Shown: positions 41,487-50,542 of the stretch, piece by piece
Numbering within the stretch: position 1 is the stretch's first letter
How the letters are laid out: each line of letters opens with the position of its first letter
From: Hydrogenophaga sp.
GTDB taxonomy: Bacteria > Pseudomonadota > Gammaproteobacteria > Burkholderiales > Burkholderiaceae_C
NCBI GenBank assembly: GCA_030653975.1
Contig: JAURYH010000040.1
Span: 1-64,000, forward strand
Direction: 5' to 3'
DNA: 64,000 nucleotides
Notes under the pieces: model-generated
What the model saw: only the letters and a program-made list of their open reading frames with translations
Told to the model about the DNA's origin: nothing
Databases searched by the model: none
Translations under genes and position numbers: made by a program

Positions 41487-41573
41487 CATTCCGGCTATCG
41501 GACTCGGCATTCAGATGAACCCGGAAACGGTGGCATGGGTCGGGGAGTTTTTCCGATACCGAGTAAGAGTATT
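41487..41573. repeat. Duplicated upstream element, copy B
   Basis: The core 41487-41528 is 38/42 identical to 39896-39937, and the block 41555-41573 matches 39965-39983. It lies 116-202 bp before the minus-strand PRTase operon and 126 bp before the plus-strand kinase gene. In both copies the element faces the minus-strand gene in the same orientation. Confidence 0.65.
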
Positions 41574-41614
41574 CTGGAGTGCCGACTTGGACCTTCCCTG
41601 GTCTTTGGTTTGCA

Positions 41615-41676
41615 ATGACTTTGATCAATCCACCCGCAGACCAGAACCCCCAAACAAGGCGCGGTCCCAATATGAT
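41615..41676 (+). promoter_or_regulatory. FNR-like box and -10 of the sensor kinase promoter
   Basis: ATGACTTTGATCAA (41615-41628) differs from TTGAC-N4-ATCAA at one position. TATGAT at 41671-41676 (5/6) predicts a start at 41683, which puts the box centre at exactly -61.5, the class I position. The leader would be only 16 nt but includes AAGGAG. Confidence 0.55.
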
Positions 41677-41698
41677 GAAAATCTGAAGGAGATCCGGC

Positions 41699-43189
41699 AT
41701 GCACAACCCCTGTCTTCCCGAAGACCCCCTGGAGCTGGATCCTGTGATCCAGTCCGGTGCGATCCATGCGGCACTGGAAGGCATCGTCACCATCGATGAG
41801 GCGATGCACATCGTGATGATCAACCCGGCTGCGCAGCGCATGTTTGGCCGGCCGGCCGCGCAGGTGTTGGGCCAGGACCTGTCGGTCCTGATTCCGGGTG
41901 CCTTGCGCGAACTGCACACGGCGCATGTGCAGGCGTTCATGGCCTCTGGCGTGGTCGAACGCCCGATGCGCGCGCTGGGACCGCTGGCGGGCTTGCGCGC
42001 GGACGGCTCGGAGTTCCCGCTGGAGGCTGCCATCTGCCAGGTGGAAGCCTCCAGCAAGCTGGGTGGCCATCGCTACTTCACGGCGATGCTGCGCGACCTC
42101 AGCAACGAGCACAAGCTCGCGGCCCAGATCGACCAGATTAACCGCCGGATGCGCGCGCTGTTTGACCTGCTGCCCGTGGCGATCTGGATCACGGAAGGGG
42201 AATCGGTGGTCTATGCCAACAAGGCCTGTGCCCGGCTGTTTGGCGCGGCGCAGCGCGAAAGCCTGACCGGTCAGTCGATCTATGCGCTGCTGCACCCCAC
42301 GACCCACGAACTGGTTCGGGAAAAGGTGGCCCATGCACTGGCTTCTGAGGAGGAGGTGCTGGCGATGCACGGGAAGATCGCCCGGCGCGACGGCTCGTCC
42401 CGCGATGTCGAGATGGTGGTCGCGGCGCTGCCGGATCATTCGCGCACCCTGGTGCAGATCGTGATCTACGACATCACGAAACAGACGCATGAGCGGCGGG
42501 CGTTGCTGGAGTCGAAGCGCACCCTGCGGGAACTCGCCGCGAGCCTGGTGGACACGCGGGAAGAGGAGCGGCGGCGCATTGCCCGCGAGCTGCACGATGA
42601 GTTGGGCCAGCAGCTCACGGCCCTGAAGCTGGAGCTGTCGGCGCTGGAGGGCATCGAAACACCCTGCATCCCTTCGGCGCGCACGCAATCCATGATCCAG
42701 ATGGTGGACGACACGGTGGCCGCCACACGCCGGATTTCCATGGATTTGCGCCCGTTGATGCTGGACGACCTGGGCCTGAGTGCCGCCATCGAGTGGCTGG
42801 CCCAGGAAACCGAGCGACGGTCAGGGTTGCAGGTGACGCTGCGCTGCGACCCGCTGCCCGACCTGCTACCGCAGAAGGTCCTGACGGCGCTCTACCGCAT
42901 CGTGCAGGAGGCCCTGACCAACATCGTGCGCCACGCAAACGCCACCCGCGTGGTGATTGCCATGGCCCACACGGGGTCGTTCATCGAGCTCCGTGTCGAA
43001 GACAACGGCGCCGGGTTTCCCGACCAGCCGCAGCGGGTGCCCGGAAAATCGTTTGGCCTGATCGGCATCCGCGAGCGCGTTCTCATGCTCGGCGGGGAGC
43101 TGAGCCTGGGCAACCTGCCGGGGGGCGGCGCGAGCATGGTTGTGAAACTGCCGCTGTCCGGGGCCGACGATGCCCAGGGAGATTCCTGA
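41699..43189 (+). CDS. PAS-domain sensor histidine kinase, NarX/LuxR-system type
   Basis: A soluble kinase of 496 residues with no membrane helix. Two PAS domains (about 15-135 and 150-265), a HisKA_3 dimerisation domain with phospho-acceptor H299 in 'RRRIARELHDELGQQ', and a HATPase domain with 'VQEALTNIVRHANA' and 'VEDNGAGF'. PAS sensing plus the nearby FNR-like box points to a redox or oxygen cue, but heme ligands are not evident. AAGGAGATCCGGC precedes the ATG. Its stop overlaps the response-regulator start by one base. Confidence 0.93.
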   Translation: MHNPCLPEDPLELDPVIQSGAIHAALEGIVTIDEAMHIVMINPAAQRMFGRPAAQVLGQDLSVLIPGALRELHTAHVQAFMASGVVERPMRALGPLAGLRADGSEFPLEAAICQVEASSKLGGHRYFTAMLRDLSNEHKLAAQIDQINRRMRALFDLLPVAIWITEGESVVYANKACARLFGAAQRESLTGQSIYALLHPTTHELVREKVAHALASEEEVLAMHGKIARRDGSSRDVEMVVAALPDHSRTLVQIVIYDITKQTHERRALLESKRTLRELAASLVDTREEERRRIARELHDELGQQLTALKLELSALEGIETPCIPSARTQSMIQMVDDTVAATRRISMDLRPLMLDDLGLSAAIEWLAQETERRSGLQVTLRCDPLPDLLPQKVLTALYRIVQEALTNIVRHANATRVVIAMAHTGSFIELRVEDNGAGFPDQPQRVPGKSFGLIGIRERVLMLGGELSLGNLPGGGASMVVKLPLSGADDAQGDS

Positions 43190-43875
43190 TGAAAGAACCC
43201 TCGATGAACGTCTTGCTCAGCCTGCTGCTGGTTGACGACCACACGGTGGTTCGCGAAGGGCTCAGGCGGCTGATCGATCCGCAGGCCAACCAGTGGAGCA
43301 TCACCGAGGCCGGCACCGGCTTTCAGGCGCTCGAATGCCTGCGCCGCCAGCCCTTTGATCTCGCCATCGTCGACCTGTCCATGCCGGGCATGAGCGGGCT
43401 GGAACTGACGCGCCGCATCAAGAGCGAGTTTCCGTCGGTGGCGGTGCTGGTGCTCACGATGCACAGCGAGGAGCAGTACGCCATCCGTGCGCTGCAGGCC
43501 GGCGCCAATGGTTTTTTAACCAAAGACAGCGCCGCCACCGAACTGGTGGCCGCCGTGCGCAAGGTCGCTTCGGGCGGTGTGTTCCTCTCGGCCCAGCTGG
43601 CCGAACGGGTGGTGCAGCAACTCAACGGCCAAACCCCGGCGCCCGACATCCAGGCGCTGACGAACCGGGAGCTCGACATCCTGCAGCGCATCGTCAGCGG
43701 CCAGCGCCCGGTGGACATTGCCGATGCACTGCACCTGTCGATCAAGACCGTAAGCACGCACAAGAAGCGCATCCAGGAAAAGCTCAAGCTGGACAGCACG
43801 GCTGCCCTGATCCGTTTTGGTCTGGAACACCGGCTGGGCAACGAACTCATCGACCCTTCTGTCGACGACAATTGA
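43189..43875 (+). CDS. NarL/FixJ-family response regulator
   Basis: The partner of the kinase: 228 residues, receiver domain (about 10-125) with phospho-acceptor D62 in 'LAIVDLSMPG' and the conserved Lys in 'FLTKDSAATE'; LuxR-type HTH (about 155-215) with 'LTNRELDILQRIVSG' and 'SIKTVSTHKKRI'. ATG 43189 overlaps the kinase stop (TGATG) and GGGAG lies just upstream. Targets are unknown. Confidence 0.94.
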   Translation: MKEPSMNVLLSLLLVDDHTVVREGLRRLIDPQANQWSITEAGTGFQALECLRRQPFDLAIVDLSMPGMSGLELTRRIKSEFPSVAVLVLTMHSEEQYAIRALQAGANGFLTKDSAATELVAAVRKVASGGVFLSAQLAERVVQQLNGQTPAPDIQALTNRELDILQRIVSGQRPVDIADALHLSIKTVSTHKKRIQEKLKLDSTAALIRFGLEHRLGNELIDPSVDDN

Positions 43876-43985
43876 AACCCCGGGCGCCGGCTTGGAGCAT
43901 TCGACAGCTCTGAACCGTACCCGTGGCTGCCGGACTTGGGAAGCTGCGCCTTGCAGGGCGGCGCGGCAAGGGATGGCTTCACCGG

Positions 43986-44633
43986 TCAGGACCTGGCCGG
44001 CGCGCGCAGGTGCTTCAGGAACCAGTCGGCCGCGAGCGCGGCCACGCTCTCCAGCGCGCCGGGCTCTTCGAACAGGTGGGTGGCACCCGGCACCACTTCC
44101 AGGCGTTTGGCGCAGCGCAGCTGGCGCAGCGCCCGCTGGTTGAGTTCCAGCACTTCATCGTCGTCGCCGCCCACGATCAGCAGGGTTGGCGCCTGCACCA
44201 GAGGCAGGTGGCCCTGGGCGAGATCGGGGCGCCCGCCGCGGGAGACCACCGCGGCGATGTCCTGGGGCCGATCCGCCGCGGCCACCAGCGCGGCCGCCGC
44301 ACCCGTGCTGGCGCCGAAAAGGCACACTGGCAAACCCGAGATGTCCGCGCGTTGCCTGGCCCACCGCAAGGCCTCCTGCACACGCTGGCCCAGCAGCGCG
44401 ATGTCGAACACCTTGCGCCGATCCTGCGCTTCATCCGGCGTCAGCAGGTCGAACAGCAAGGTGGCCAGGCCCTGCCGTTGCAGTGCGCGGGCCACCCAGC
44501 GGTTGCGCTCGCTCAGGCGGCTGCTGCCGCTGCCGTGCGCGAACAGCACCAGACCCCGGGCCTGGGCCGGCACCGCCAGATCGCCCTGCAGCGAGGACTC
44601 CTGGAGAACCACGGCCTCGTTGAAAAGGGTCAT
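43986..44633 (-). CDS. Alpha/beta hydrolase, dienelactone-hydrolase-like
   Basis: A 215-residue hydrolase with nucleophile S109 in 'FGASTGAAA', acid in 'VGGDDDEVLE' and H186 in 'PGATHLFEE', a full Ser-Asp-His set, and the oxyanion-side 'FAHGSGSSRLS'. Substrate unknown. It starts one base after the stop of the GroEL-derived gene (TGA-C-ATG), so both share a transcript driven by the FNR box at 44914. Proteins like this accompany COG1926 PRTases, as here. Confidence 0.85.
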   Translation of the reverse strand: MTLFNEAVVLQESSLQGDLAVPAQARGLVLFAHGSGSSRLSERNRWVARALQRQGLATLLFDLLTPDEAQDRRKVFDIALLGQRVQEALRWARQRADISGLPVCLFGASTGAAAALVAAADRPQDIAAVVSRGGRPDLAQGHLPLVQAPTLLIVGGDDDEVLELNQRALRQLRCAKRLEVVPGATHLFEEPGALESVAALAADWFLKHLRAPARS

Positions 44634-44634
44634 G

Positions 44635-44832
44635 TCAGAGATCCGGTATGCCGGCCCCGGGCATGCCCATGTCCTGCTGGACCTTGGGCGCCGGCGCGTT
44701 GTCGATCATGCAGCCGGTGGTCAGCACCAGGCGGGTGACCCTGGCCGGGTCCATCACGCCACCGCCACCAGGAACGATGCCGTGCTCGATAGCCGCGCGC
44801 GTGGCGCGCTGCGCGTCCTGTTTGGCGCTCAT
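44635..44832 (-). pseudogene. GroEL-derived mini-ORF with internal deletions
   Basis: 65 residues that collapse the C-terminal part of GroEL. 'QRATRAAIEHGIVPGGGG' corresponds to the GroEL 'ATRAAVEEGIVPGGG' segment, then jumps to 'MDPARVTR' (GroEL 'LDPTKVTR'), then to 'LVLTTGCMIDNAP' (GroEL 'MLTTECMVTDLP') and a short Met/Gly tail. About 80 and 10 residues are missing between blocks, yet the frame stays open and lies behind an FNR box. It cannot fold as a chaperonin subunit. The start ATG lacks a clear ribosome site. Confidence 0.75.
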
Positions 44833-44876
44833 GTGAAAGTCGCATTGTGAAACCAGCGGGTGGAGTGATGTGACAG

Positions 44877-44927
44877 CAATGTGCACATTGTTTCGCTGCG
44901 TGGTACCCCGGAATTGAGTGCGCTCAA
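44877..44927 (-). promoter_or_regulatory. FNR-type box and palindrome before the GroEL-fragment/hydrolase operon
   Basis: TTGAGTGCGCTCAA (44914-44927) is a perfect FNR dyad. The complement of 44887-44892 (AACAAT, 4/6) gives a -10 at about -13 to -8 of a start near 44879. A separate perfect 14-bp palindrome, CAATGTGCACATTG (44877-44890), overlaps that -10 and the start site and could be a repressor site. Confidence 0.7.
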
Positions 44928-45021
44928 CGACCATGCATTTGGCCATCGGATCCGTCTGGTGGTGGGGGACAGCTTCCGGCGAATGGGGATGGCGTTTGAG
45001 GTCACGCCCCGCATGCATCTC

Positions 45022-45303
45022 TCAGTGTTTGATCTGCTCAATGCCGCTGTCGGTACCTCCACCGCCGTTCGCCTGCTGAACCTGTGCCTCGGCCGTCAGC
45101 CAGTCGTCGAGCTCGTACCCGGGTTCACCACCGCGGGCTTCGTAGCAGGCGTAGGCGGCTTCGCGGATGGCCTGCTCGCGATCAAAGGGCGCAGCGGGTG
45201 TCGGGGTCGCCTCAGCGCCTTCCTCCGGATGGGGCGCCATGGCCGTCTGCATGGCCTTCACCGCACGGGCCGAGGTCTTGGGCGTTGCATGTTGTCTTGC
45301 CAT
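45022..45303 (-). CDS. DUF2934 family small protein
   Basis: 93 residues. The C-terminal half 'REQAIREAAYACYEARGGEPGY' followed by 'ELDDWLTAE' is the DUF2934 signature; the N-terminal half is basic and Ala/Pro-rich. Function unknown; such genes often lie among stress genes. ATG 45303 follows GGAGACTTGAA. A near-perfect FNR dyad with a correctly spaced -10 lies upstream. Confidence 0.85.
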   Translation of the reverse strand: MARQHATPKTSARAVKAMQTAMAPHPEEGAEATPTPAAPFDREQAIREAAYACYEARGGEPGYELDDWLTAEAQVQQANGGGGTDSGIEQIKH

Positions 45304-45399
45304 TTCAAGTCTCCAGTGAAAAAAGGTGGTTGGACGTGCAGGGCCTTGCGGTGCCATGCCTGCACCGGCTGAACATACGTTGGTGGTTTCGCCCGTTTG

Positions 45400-45413
45400 T
45401 TGCGTCGGCTCAA
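45400..45413 (-). promoter_or_regulatory. FNR-like box before the DUF2934 gene
   Basis: TTGCGTCGGCTCAA differs from the symmetric TTGAG-N4-CTCAA at one position. On the minus strand TATGTT (complement of 45372-45377, 4/6) falls exactly at -12 to -7 of a start at 45365. Confidence 0.55.
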
Positions 45414-45541
45414 TGTGTTGGCGTCTGCCGGTCGCTCAGCCGATGCGCGGTCATGGTTCGCCAGGCCGTGCGCCAGCCAACGAGGGACAGCCGCAGGCCA
45501 AGGCCGCTTTCACGGATGGAGGGGGGGTGCCGGTGTTTTTG

Positions 45542-45555
45542 TTGAGCACACGCAA
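45542..45555 (+). promoter_or_regulatory. FNR-like box before the Hsp20 gene
   Basis: TTGAGCACACGCAA differs from TTGAG-N4-CTCAA at one position. AATATT (45579-45584, 4/6) lies about where the -10 is expected for a start near 45590. This and the box at 45400 are the only structure I can support in the 343-bp gap 45304-45646. Confidence 0.5.
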
Positions 45556-45646
45556 TGCCCCGGCGCTTCCACGCGTCCAATATTTCCCGCCTGAAGTAGC
45601 TCCCTGAACACGTTTCAGTTTTCGCAACCCTTTGAAGGAGCTTTTT

Positions 45647-46072
45647 ATGAACGAACTCAAGGTCCGCGACCTCTTTGCTGCCGATCCCTTTGAAGATGCC
45701 TTCCGCAATTTCCTGCGCCCCTGGGTGTCCCGAGGCGCCGAGTCGGCACCCGATATCAAGGTCGAACTGGTTGAAAGCAACGGCGACTACAAGCTCAAGG
45801 CGGAGATTCCGGGTGTGCGCAAGGAAGACATCCAGATCGACATCGACGACAACAAGGTCAGCATCTCGGCCGAGGTGAAGAAAGAAAGCGAAGAGAAGAA
45901 GGACGACCGCGTCATCCGCTCGGAGCGGCAATACGGTTATGCCAGTCGCAGCCTCTGGCTGGACAAACCGGTGGACCAGTCGAAGTCCGTTGCCAAGTAC
46001 GAAAACGGTGTGCTCGAGTTGACGTTGCCCAAGAAGGCCACGTCCACCGGCAAGCGACTCACGATTTCCTGA
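45647..46072 (+). CDS. Hsp20/alpha-crystallin small heat shock protein
   Basis: An ATP-independent holdase of 141 residues. The alpha-crystallin domain (about 40-130) includes 'KLKAEIPGVRKEDIQIDI' and the C-terminal 'YENGVLELTLPKK', with a short tail containing the I-x-I-type 'LTIS'. AAGGAG is spaced six nt from ATG 45647. Expression is probably FNR-linked as well as stress-linked. Confidence 0.95.
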   Translation: MNELKVRDLFAADPFEDAFRNFLRPWVSRGAESAPDIKVELVESNGDYKLKAEIPGVRKEDIQIDIDDNKVSISAEVKKESEEKKDDRVIRSERQYGYASRSLWLDKPVDQSKSVAKYENGVLELTLPKKATSTGKRLTIS

Positions 46073-46123
46073 GCACCCAGGACGGCGGGGGGCCCGGACC
46101 TCGCGCTGGCTGCTGGCCTGCGC

Positions 46124-47974
<1,851 letters not shown>

Positions 47975-48094
47975 CCGATCGCCTTTCCGCCTGGTACCCA
48001 AATGAAGCGCTGTCCCATGCCCGGCCATGCCGGTGGTCAGCCGCTTCATGGTAGCCAGACAGAGCCCGTTGCGGGCGATTTTCATGGGACGGGA

Positions 48095-48108
48095 TTGAGT
48101 GGACTCAA
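48095..48108. promoter_or_regulatory. FNR-type box between ftsH and the E1 operon
   Basis: TTGAGTGGACTCAA is a perfect TTGA-N6-TCAA dyad between two divergent transcripts. It predicts starts near 48060 (minus, ftsH) and 48143 (plus, E1 operon). TAAGCT (48130-48135, 3/6) suits the plus direction; the minus -10 is weak. Confidence 0.65.
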
Positions 48109-48210
48109 TGCACAGGGCCGAATTGTCAATAAGCTGTGCTGTGGCGCTGTCTTGCGCCCGGTCTGGCAGCCGTATGCCCAGCCGTTCGTTTTTTCGAACA
48201 GGAGAGAACC

Positions 48211-49218
48211 ATTCAAGCAGGCAAAGAGGCAGAACTGTGGATGTACGAAAAAATGCTGGAGATACGGCACTTCGAGGAGACCATGGCCACGGTCTATCTG
48301 GAAGGCAAGCTGCCGCCGCATATCCAGAAAGGGCTGGCGTTTGACATCGGCGCAGGCCCGGTGCCGGGCGAGATGCACCTCGCCGCGGGGCAGGAGCCGG
48401 TGGCGGTGGGCGTGTGCGCGCACCTGAAGCAGACCGACACGGTGGTGGGCACGCACCGGCCGCACCATTTTGCGATCGCCAAGGGTGTGCCGCTCGGCCG
48501 CATGGCGGCCGAGATGTTCGGCAAGGCCACCGGGCTGGGCAAGGGCAAGGGGGGTCACATGCACCTGTTCGATCCGGTGAGCCGGTTCAGTTGCAGCGGC
48601 ATCATCGGTGCCAGCCTGCCGCCGGCTTGCGGCGCCGCGCTGGCGGCGAAGAAGCTGGGCAAGGACTGGGTGGCGGTGGCCTTTTTCGGTGAAGGCGCGG
48701 CCAACCAGGGCGCGGTGCACGAGTCGCTCAACCTCGCGGCCTTGTGGAAACTGCCGGTCATTTTTGTCTGCGAGGACAACAAGTGGGCGATCTCGGTGCC
48801 CAAGTCCAGCGCCACGTCCATCGAATGGGTGGCCGACCGTGCCGCGGGCTATGGCATGCCGGGCATCAAGGTCGCGACCAACGACGCCATGGCGGTGTAC
48901 GAGGTGGCCGGGCCGGCCATTGCGCGCGCCCGCCGGGGCGATGGCCCCAGCCTGATCGAGGTCAAGACCGACCGCTACCTGGGCCACTTCCAGGGTGACC
49001 CGGAGGTCTACCGTCCGAAAGACGAGGTGGCCAACCTGCGCAAGAACGATCCGATCCCGCGGATGGCCAGCCGTCTGAAGCTGCAGGGCTACATGAACGA
49101 CGCCGAGGAGGCCCACCTGGTGGCGCTCGCCCGGCGGCGGGTGGCCGATGCCTTCGAGTTCGCGCGCAACAGCCCCGACCCCGAACCGCAGGATGCCTTG
49201 CAGGACGTCTTTGTCTGA
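48211..49218 (+). CDS. Pyruvate/acetoin dehydrogenase E1 component, alpha subunit
   Basis: A thiamine-diphosphate-dependent decarboxylase subunit. 'GGHMHLFD', 'IIGASLPPACGAALAAKKLG' (split), the ThDP motif 'GEGAANQGAVHESLNLAALW' and the phosphorylation-loop region 'DRYLGHFQGDPE' are present. The first ATG (48241) gives 325 aa and has only a weak site. An ATT at 48211 directly after AGGAGAGAACC restores the usual N-terminal residues ('KEAELWMYEKML'); I give that start, with doubt. Followed by E1 beta after 35 bp. Confidence 0.88.
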   Translation: MQAGKEAELWMYEKMLEIRHFEETMATVYLEGKLPPHIQKGLAFDIGAGPVPGEMHLAAGQEPVAVGVCAHLKQTDTVVGTHRPHHFAIAKGVPLGRMAAEMFGKATGLGKGKGGHMHLFDPVSRFSCSGIIGASLPPACGAALAAKKLGKDWVAVAFFGEGAANQGAVHESLNLAALWKLPVIFVCEDNKWAISVPKSSATSIEWVADRAAGYGMPGIKVATNDAMAVYEVAGPAIARARRGDGPSLIEVKTDRYLGHFQGDPEVYRPKDEVANLRKNDPIPRMASRLKLQGYMNDAEEAHLVALARRRVADAFEFARNSPDPEPQDALQDVFV

Positions 49219-49253
49219 GCCGGTCCGCCACCGAAACCCACCAGGAGCACGAC

Positions 49254-50294
49254 ATGAGCAACACCCGAAAGCTCACCATGGCGCAGGCCATTGCGGAGGG
49301 CATTGGCCAGGAGATGCAAAGCGACGACACGGTTTTCGTGATGGGCGAGGACATCGGCCAATACGGCGGCATCTTCGGTGCCACCGGGGGCCTGCTGGAC
49401 CGCTTCGGTCCGGATCGCATCATGGACACCCCGATCTCCGAGACCGCCTTCATCGGCACCGCCACCGGCGCCGCCGCCGCGGGCCTGCGGCCGATCGCCG
49501 AGCTGATGTTCGTGGACTTCTTCGGCGTCTGCATGGACCAGATCTACAACCACCTGGCCAAGAACACCTACATGGCGGGCGGCCACATCAAGCTGCCGGT
49601 GGTGCTGACCACGGCCATCGGCGGCGGCTACAACGACGCGGCGCAGCACTCGCAATGTCTGTACGCCACCTTCGCCCACATGCCGGGCCTGAAGGTGGTG
49701 GTGCCGTCCAACGCGTACGACGCCAAGGGCCTGATGATCCAGGCGATCCGCGACGACAACCCGGTGCTGTTCATGTACCACAAGGGCATCATGGGCCTGC
49801 CCTGGATGGCGTACTTCGAGGGCAGCAGCAACGAGGTGCCTGAGGCGGCGTACACCATTCCGTTTGGCCAGGCGCGCGTGGCGCGCGAGGGCAGCGACGT
49901 CACCATCGTCACCCTCAGCCAGATGGTGCAGAAGGCACTGCTGGCGGCGGAAGAACTGGCGACCGAGCGCATCAGCGTGGAGGTGATCGACTTGCGCACG
50001 CTGGTGCCGCTGGACCGCGAGGCGGTGCTGCGTTCGGTGCGCAAGACCGGGCGCCTGCTGGTGGCCGACGAGGATTACCTGGGCTTTGGCCTGACCGGTG
50101 AAATCGCCGCCATCTTGGCCGAAAACCTCGATACCGTGCACCTGAAGGCGCCGGTGAAGCGGGTGGCGGTGCCGAATGTGCCGATTCCCTACAGCCGACC
50201 GCTGGAGCAGTTCGTGATACCGCAGGTTGACAGCCTGGTGGTGGCGGTGCGCGGGCTGATGGGTTCCACGATCCGACAGCCGGCAGCCGCATGA
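49254..50294 (+). CDS. Pyruvate/acetoin dehydrogenase E1 component, beta subunit
   Basis: A 346-residue transketolase-like subunit. 'VFVMGEDIGQYGGIFGATGGL' (split) holds the ThDP-activating Glu; 'DTPISETAFIGTATGAA' and 'ADEDYLGFGLTGEIAA' are typical of AcoB/PdhB. The stop overlaps the lipoyl-domain gene start by 4 bp (ATGA), so the products are likely made in ratio. Substrate (pyruvate, acetoin or another 2-oxo acid) is not decidable. Confidence 0.93.
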   Translation: MSNTRKLTMAQAIAEGIGQEMQSDDTVFVMGEDIGQYGGIFGATGGLLDRFGPDRIMDTPISETAFIGTATGAAAAGLRPIAELMFVDFFGVCMDQIYNHLAKNTYMAGGHIKLPVVLTTAIGGGYNDAAQHSQCLYATFAHMPGLKVVVPSNAYDAKGLMIQAIRDDNPVLFMYHKGIMGLPWMAYFEGSSNEVPEAAYTIPFGQARVAREGSDVTIVTLSQMVQKALLAAEELATERISVEVIDLRTLVPLDREAVLRSVRKTGRLLVADEDYLGFGLTGEIAAILAENLDTVHLKAPVKRVAVPNVPIPYSRPLEQFVIPQVDSLVVAVRGLMGSTIRQPAAA

Positions 50295-50542
50295 TGAACA
50301 TCACCTTGCCGGACGCCGTATGGGAGGGGGTCGAGCCATCGGTCGAGGCCCTGGTGGACCGCTGGCTGGTGCAGGAGGGGGACACCGTGCGCCAGGGCCA
50401 GCCGCTGGTCACGGTGGTGCTGGTCAAGGCCAGCCAGGACATCGGGGCGCCCATGGATGGCCGTATCGCCCACATCCTGGTGACTGCGGGTCACACCTTC
50501 CACCGGGGCCAGCCCATTGCAACGCTGGAGCGCCTGCCATAG
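50291..50542 (+). CDS. Free-standing lipoyl-domain protein
   Basis: An 83-residue protein that is only one lipoyl/biotinyl domain: 'EALVDRWLVQEGDTVRQGQPL', then the hairpin 'VVLVKASQDIGAP' with K46 as the modifiable lysine (VKA in place of the usual DKA), then 'GRIAHILVTAGHTFHRGQPI'. It lacks the peripheral-subunit-binding and acyltransferase domains of a normal E2. Co-translated with E1 beta (ATGA overlap), it is probably the swinging arm for this E1. Confidence 0.85.
   Translation: MMNITLPDAVWEGVEPSVEALVDRWLVQEGDTVRQGQPLVTVVLVKASQDIGAPMDGRIAHILVTAGHTFHRGQPIATLERLP

Noticed and set aside
41621-41628. TTGATCAA as a stand-alone operator
   Set aside because: An 8-bp palindrome is common by chance; it is better read as the right half of the FNR-like box at 41615.
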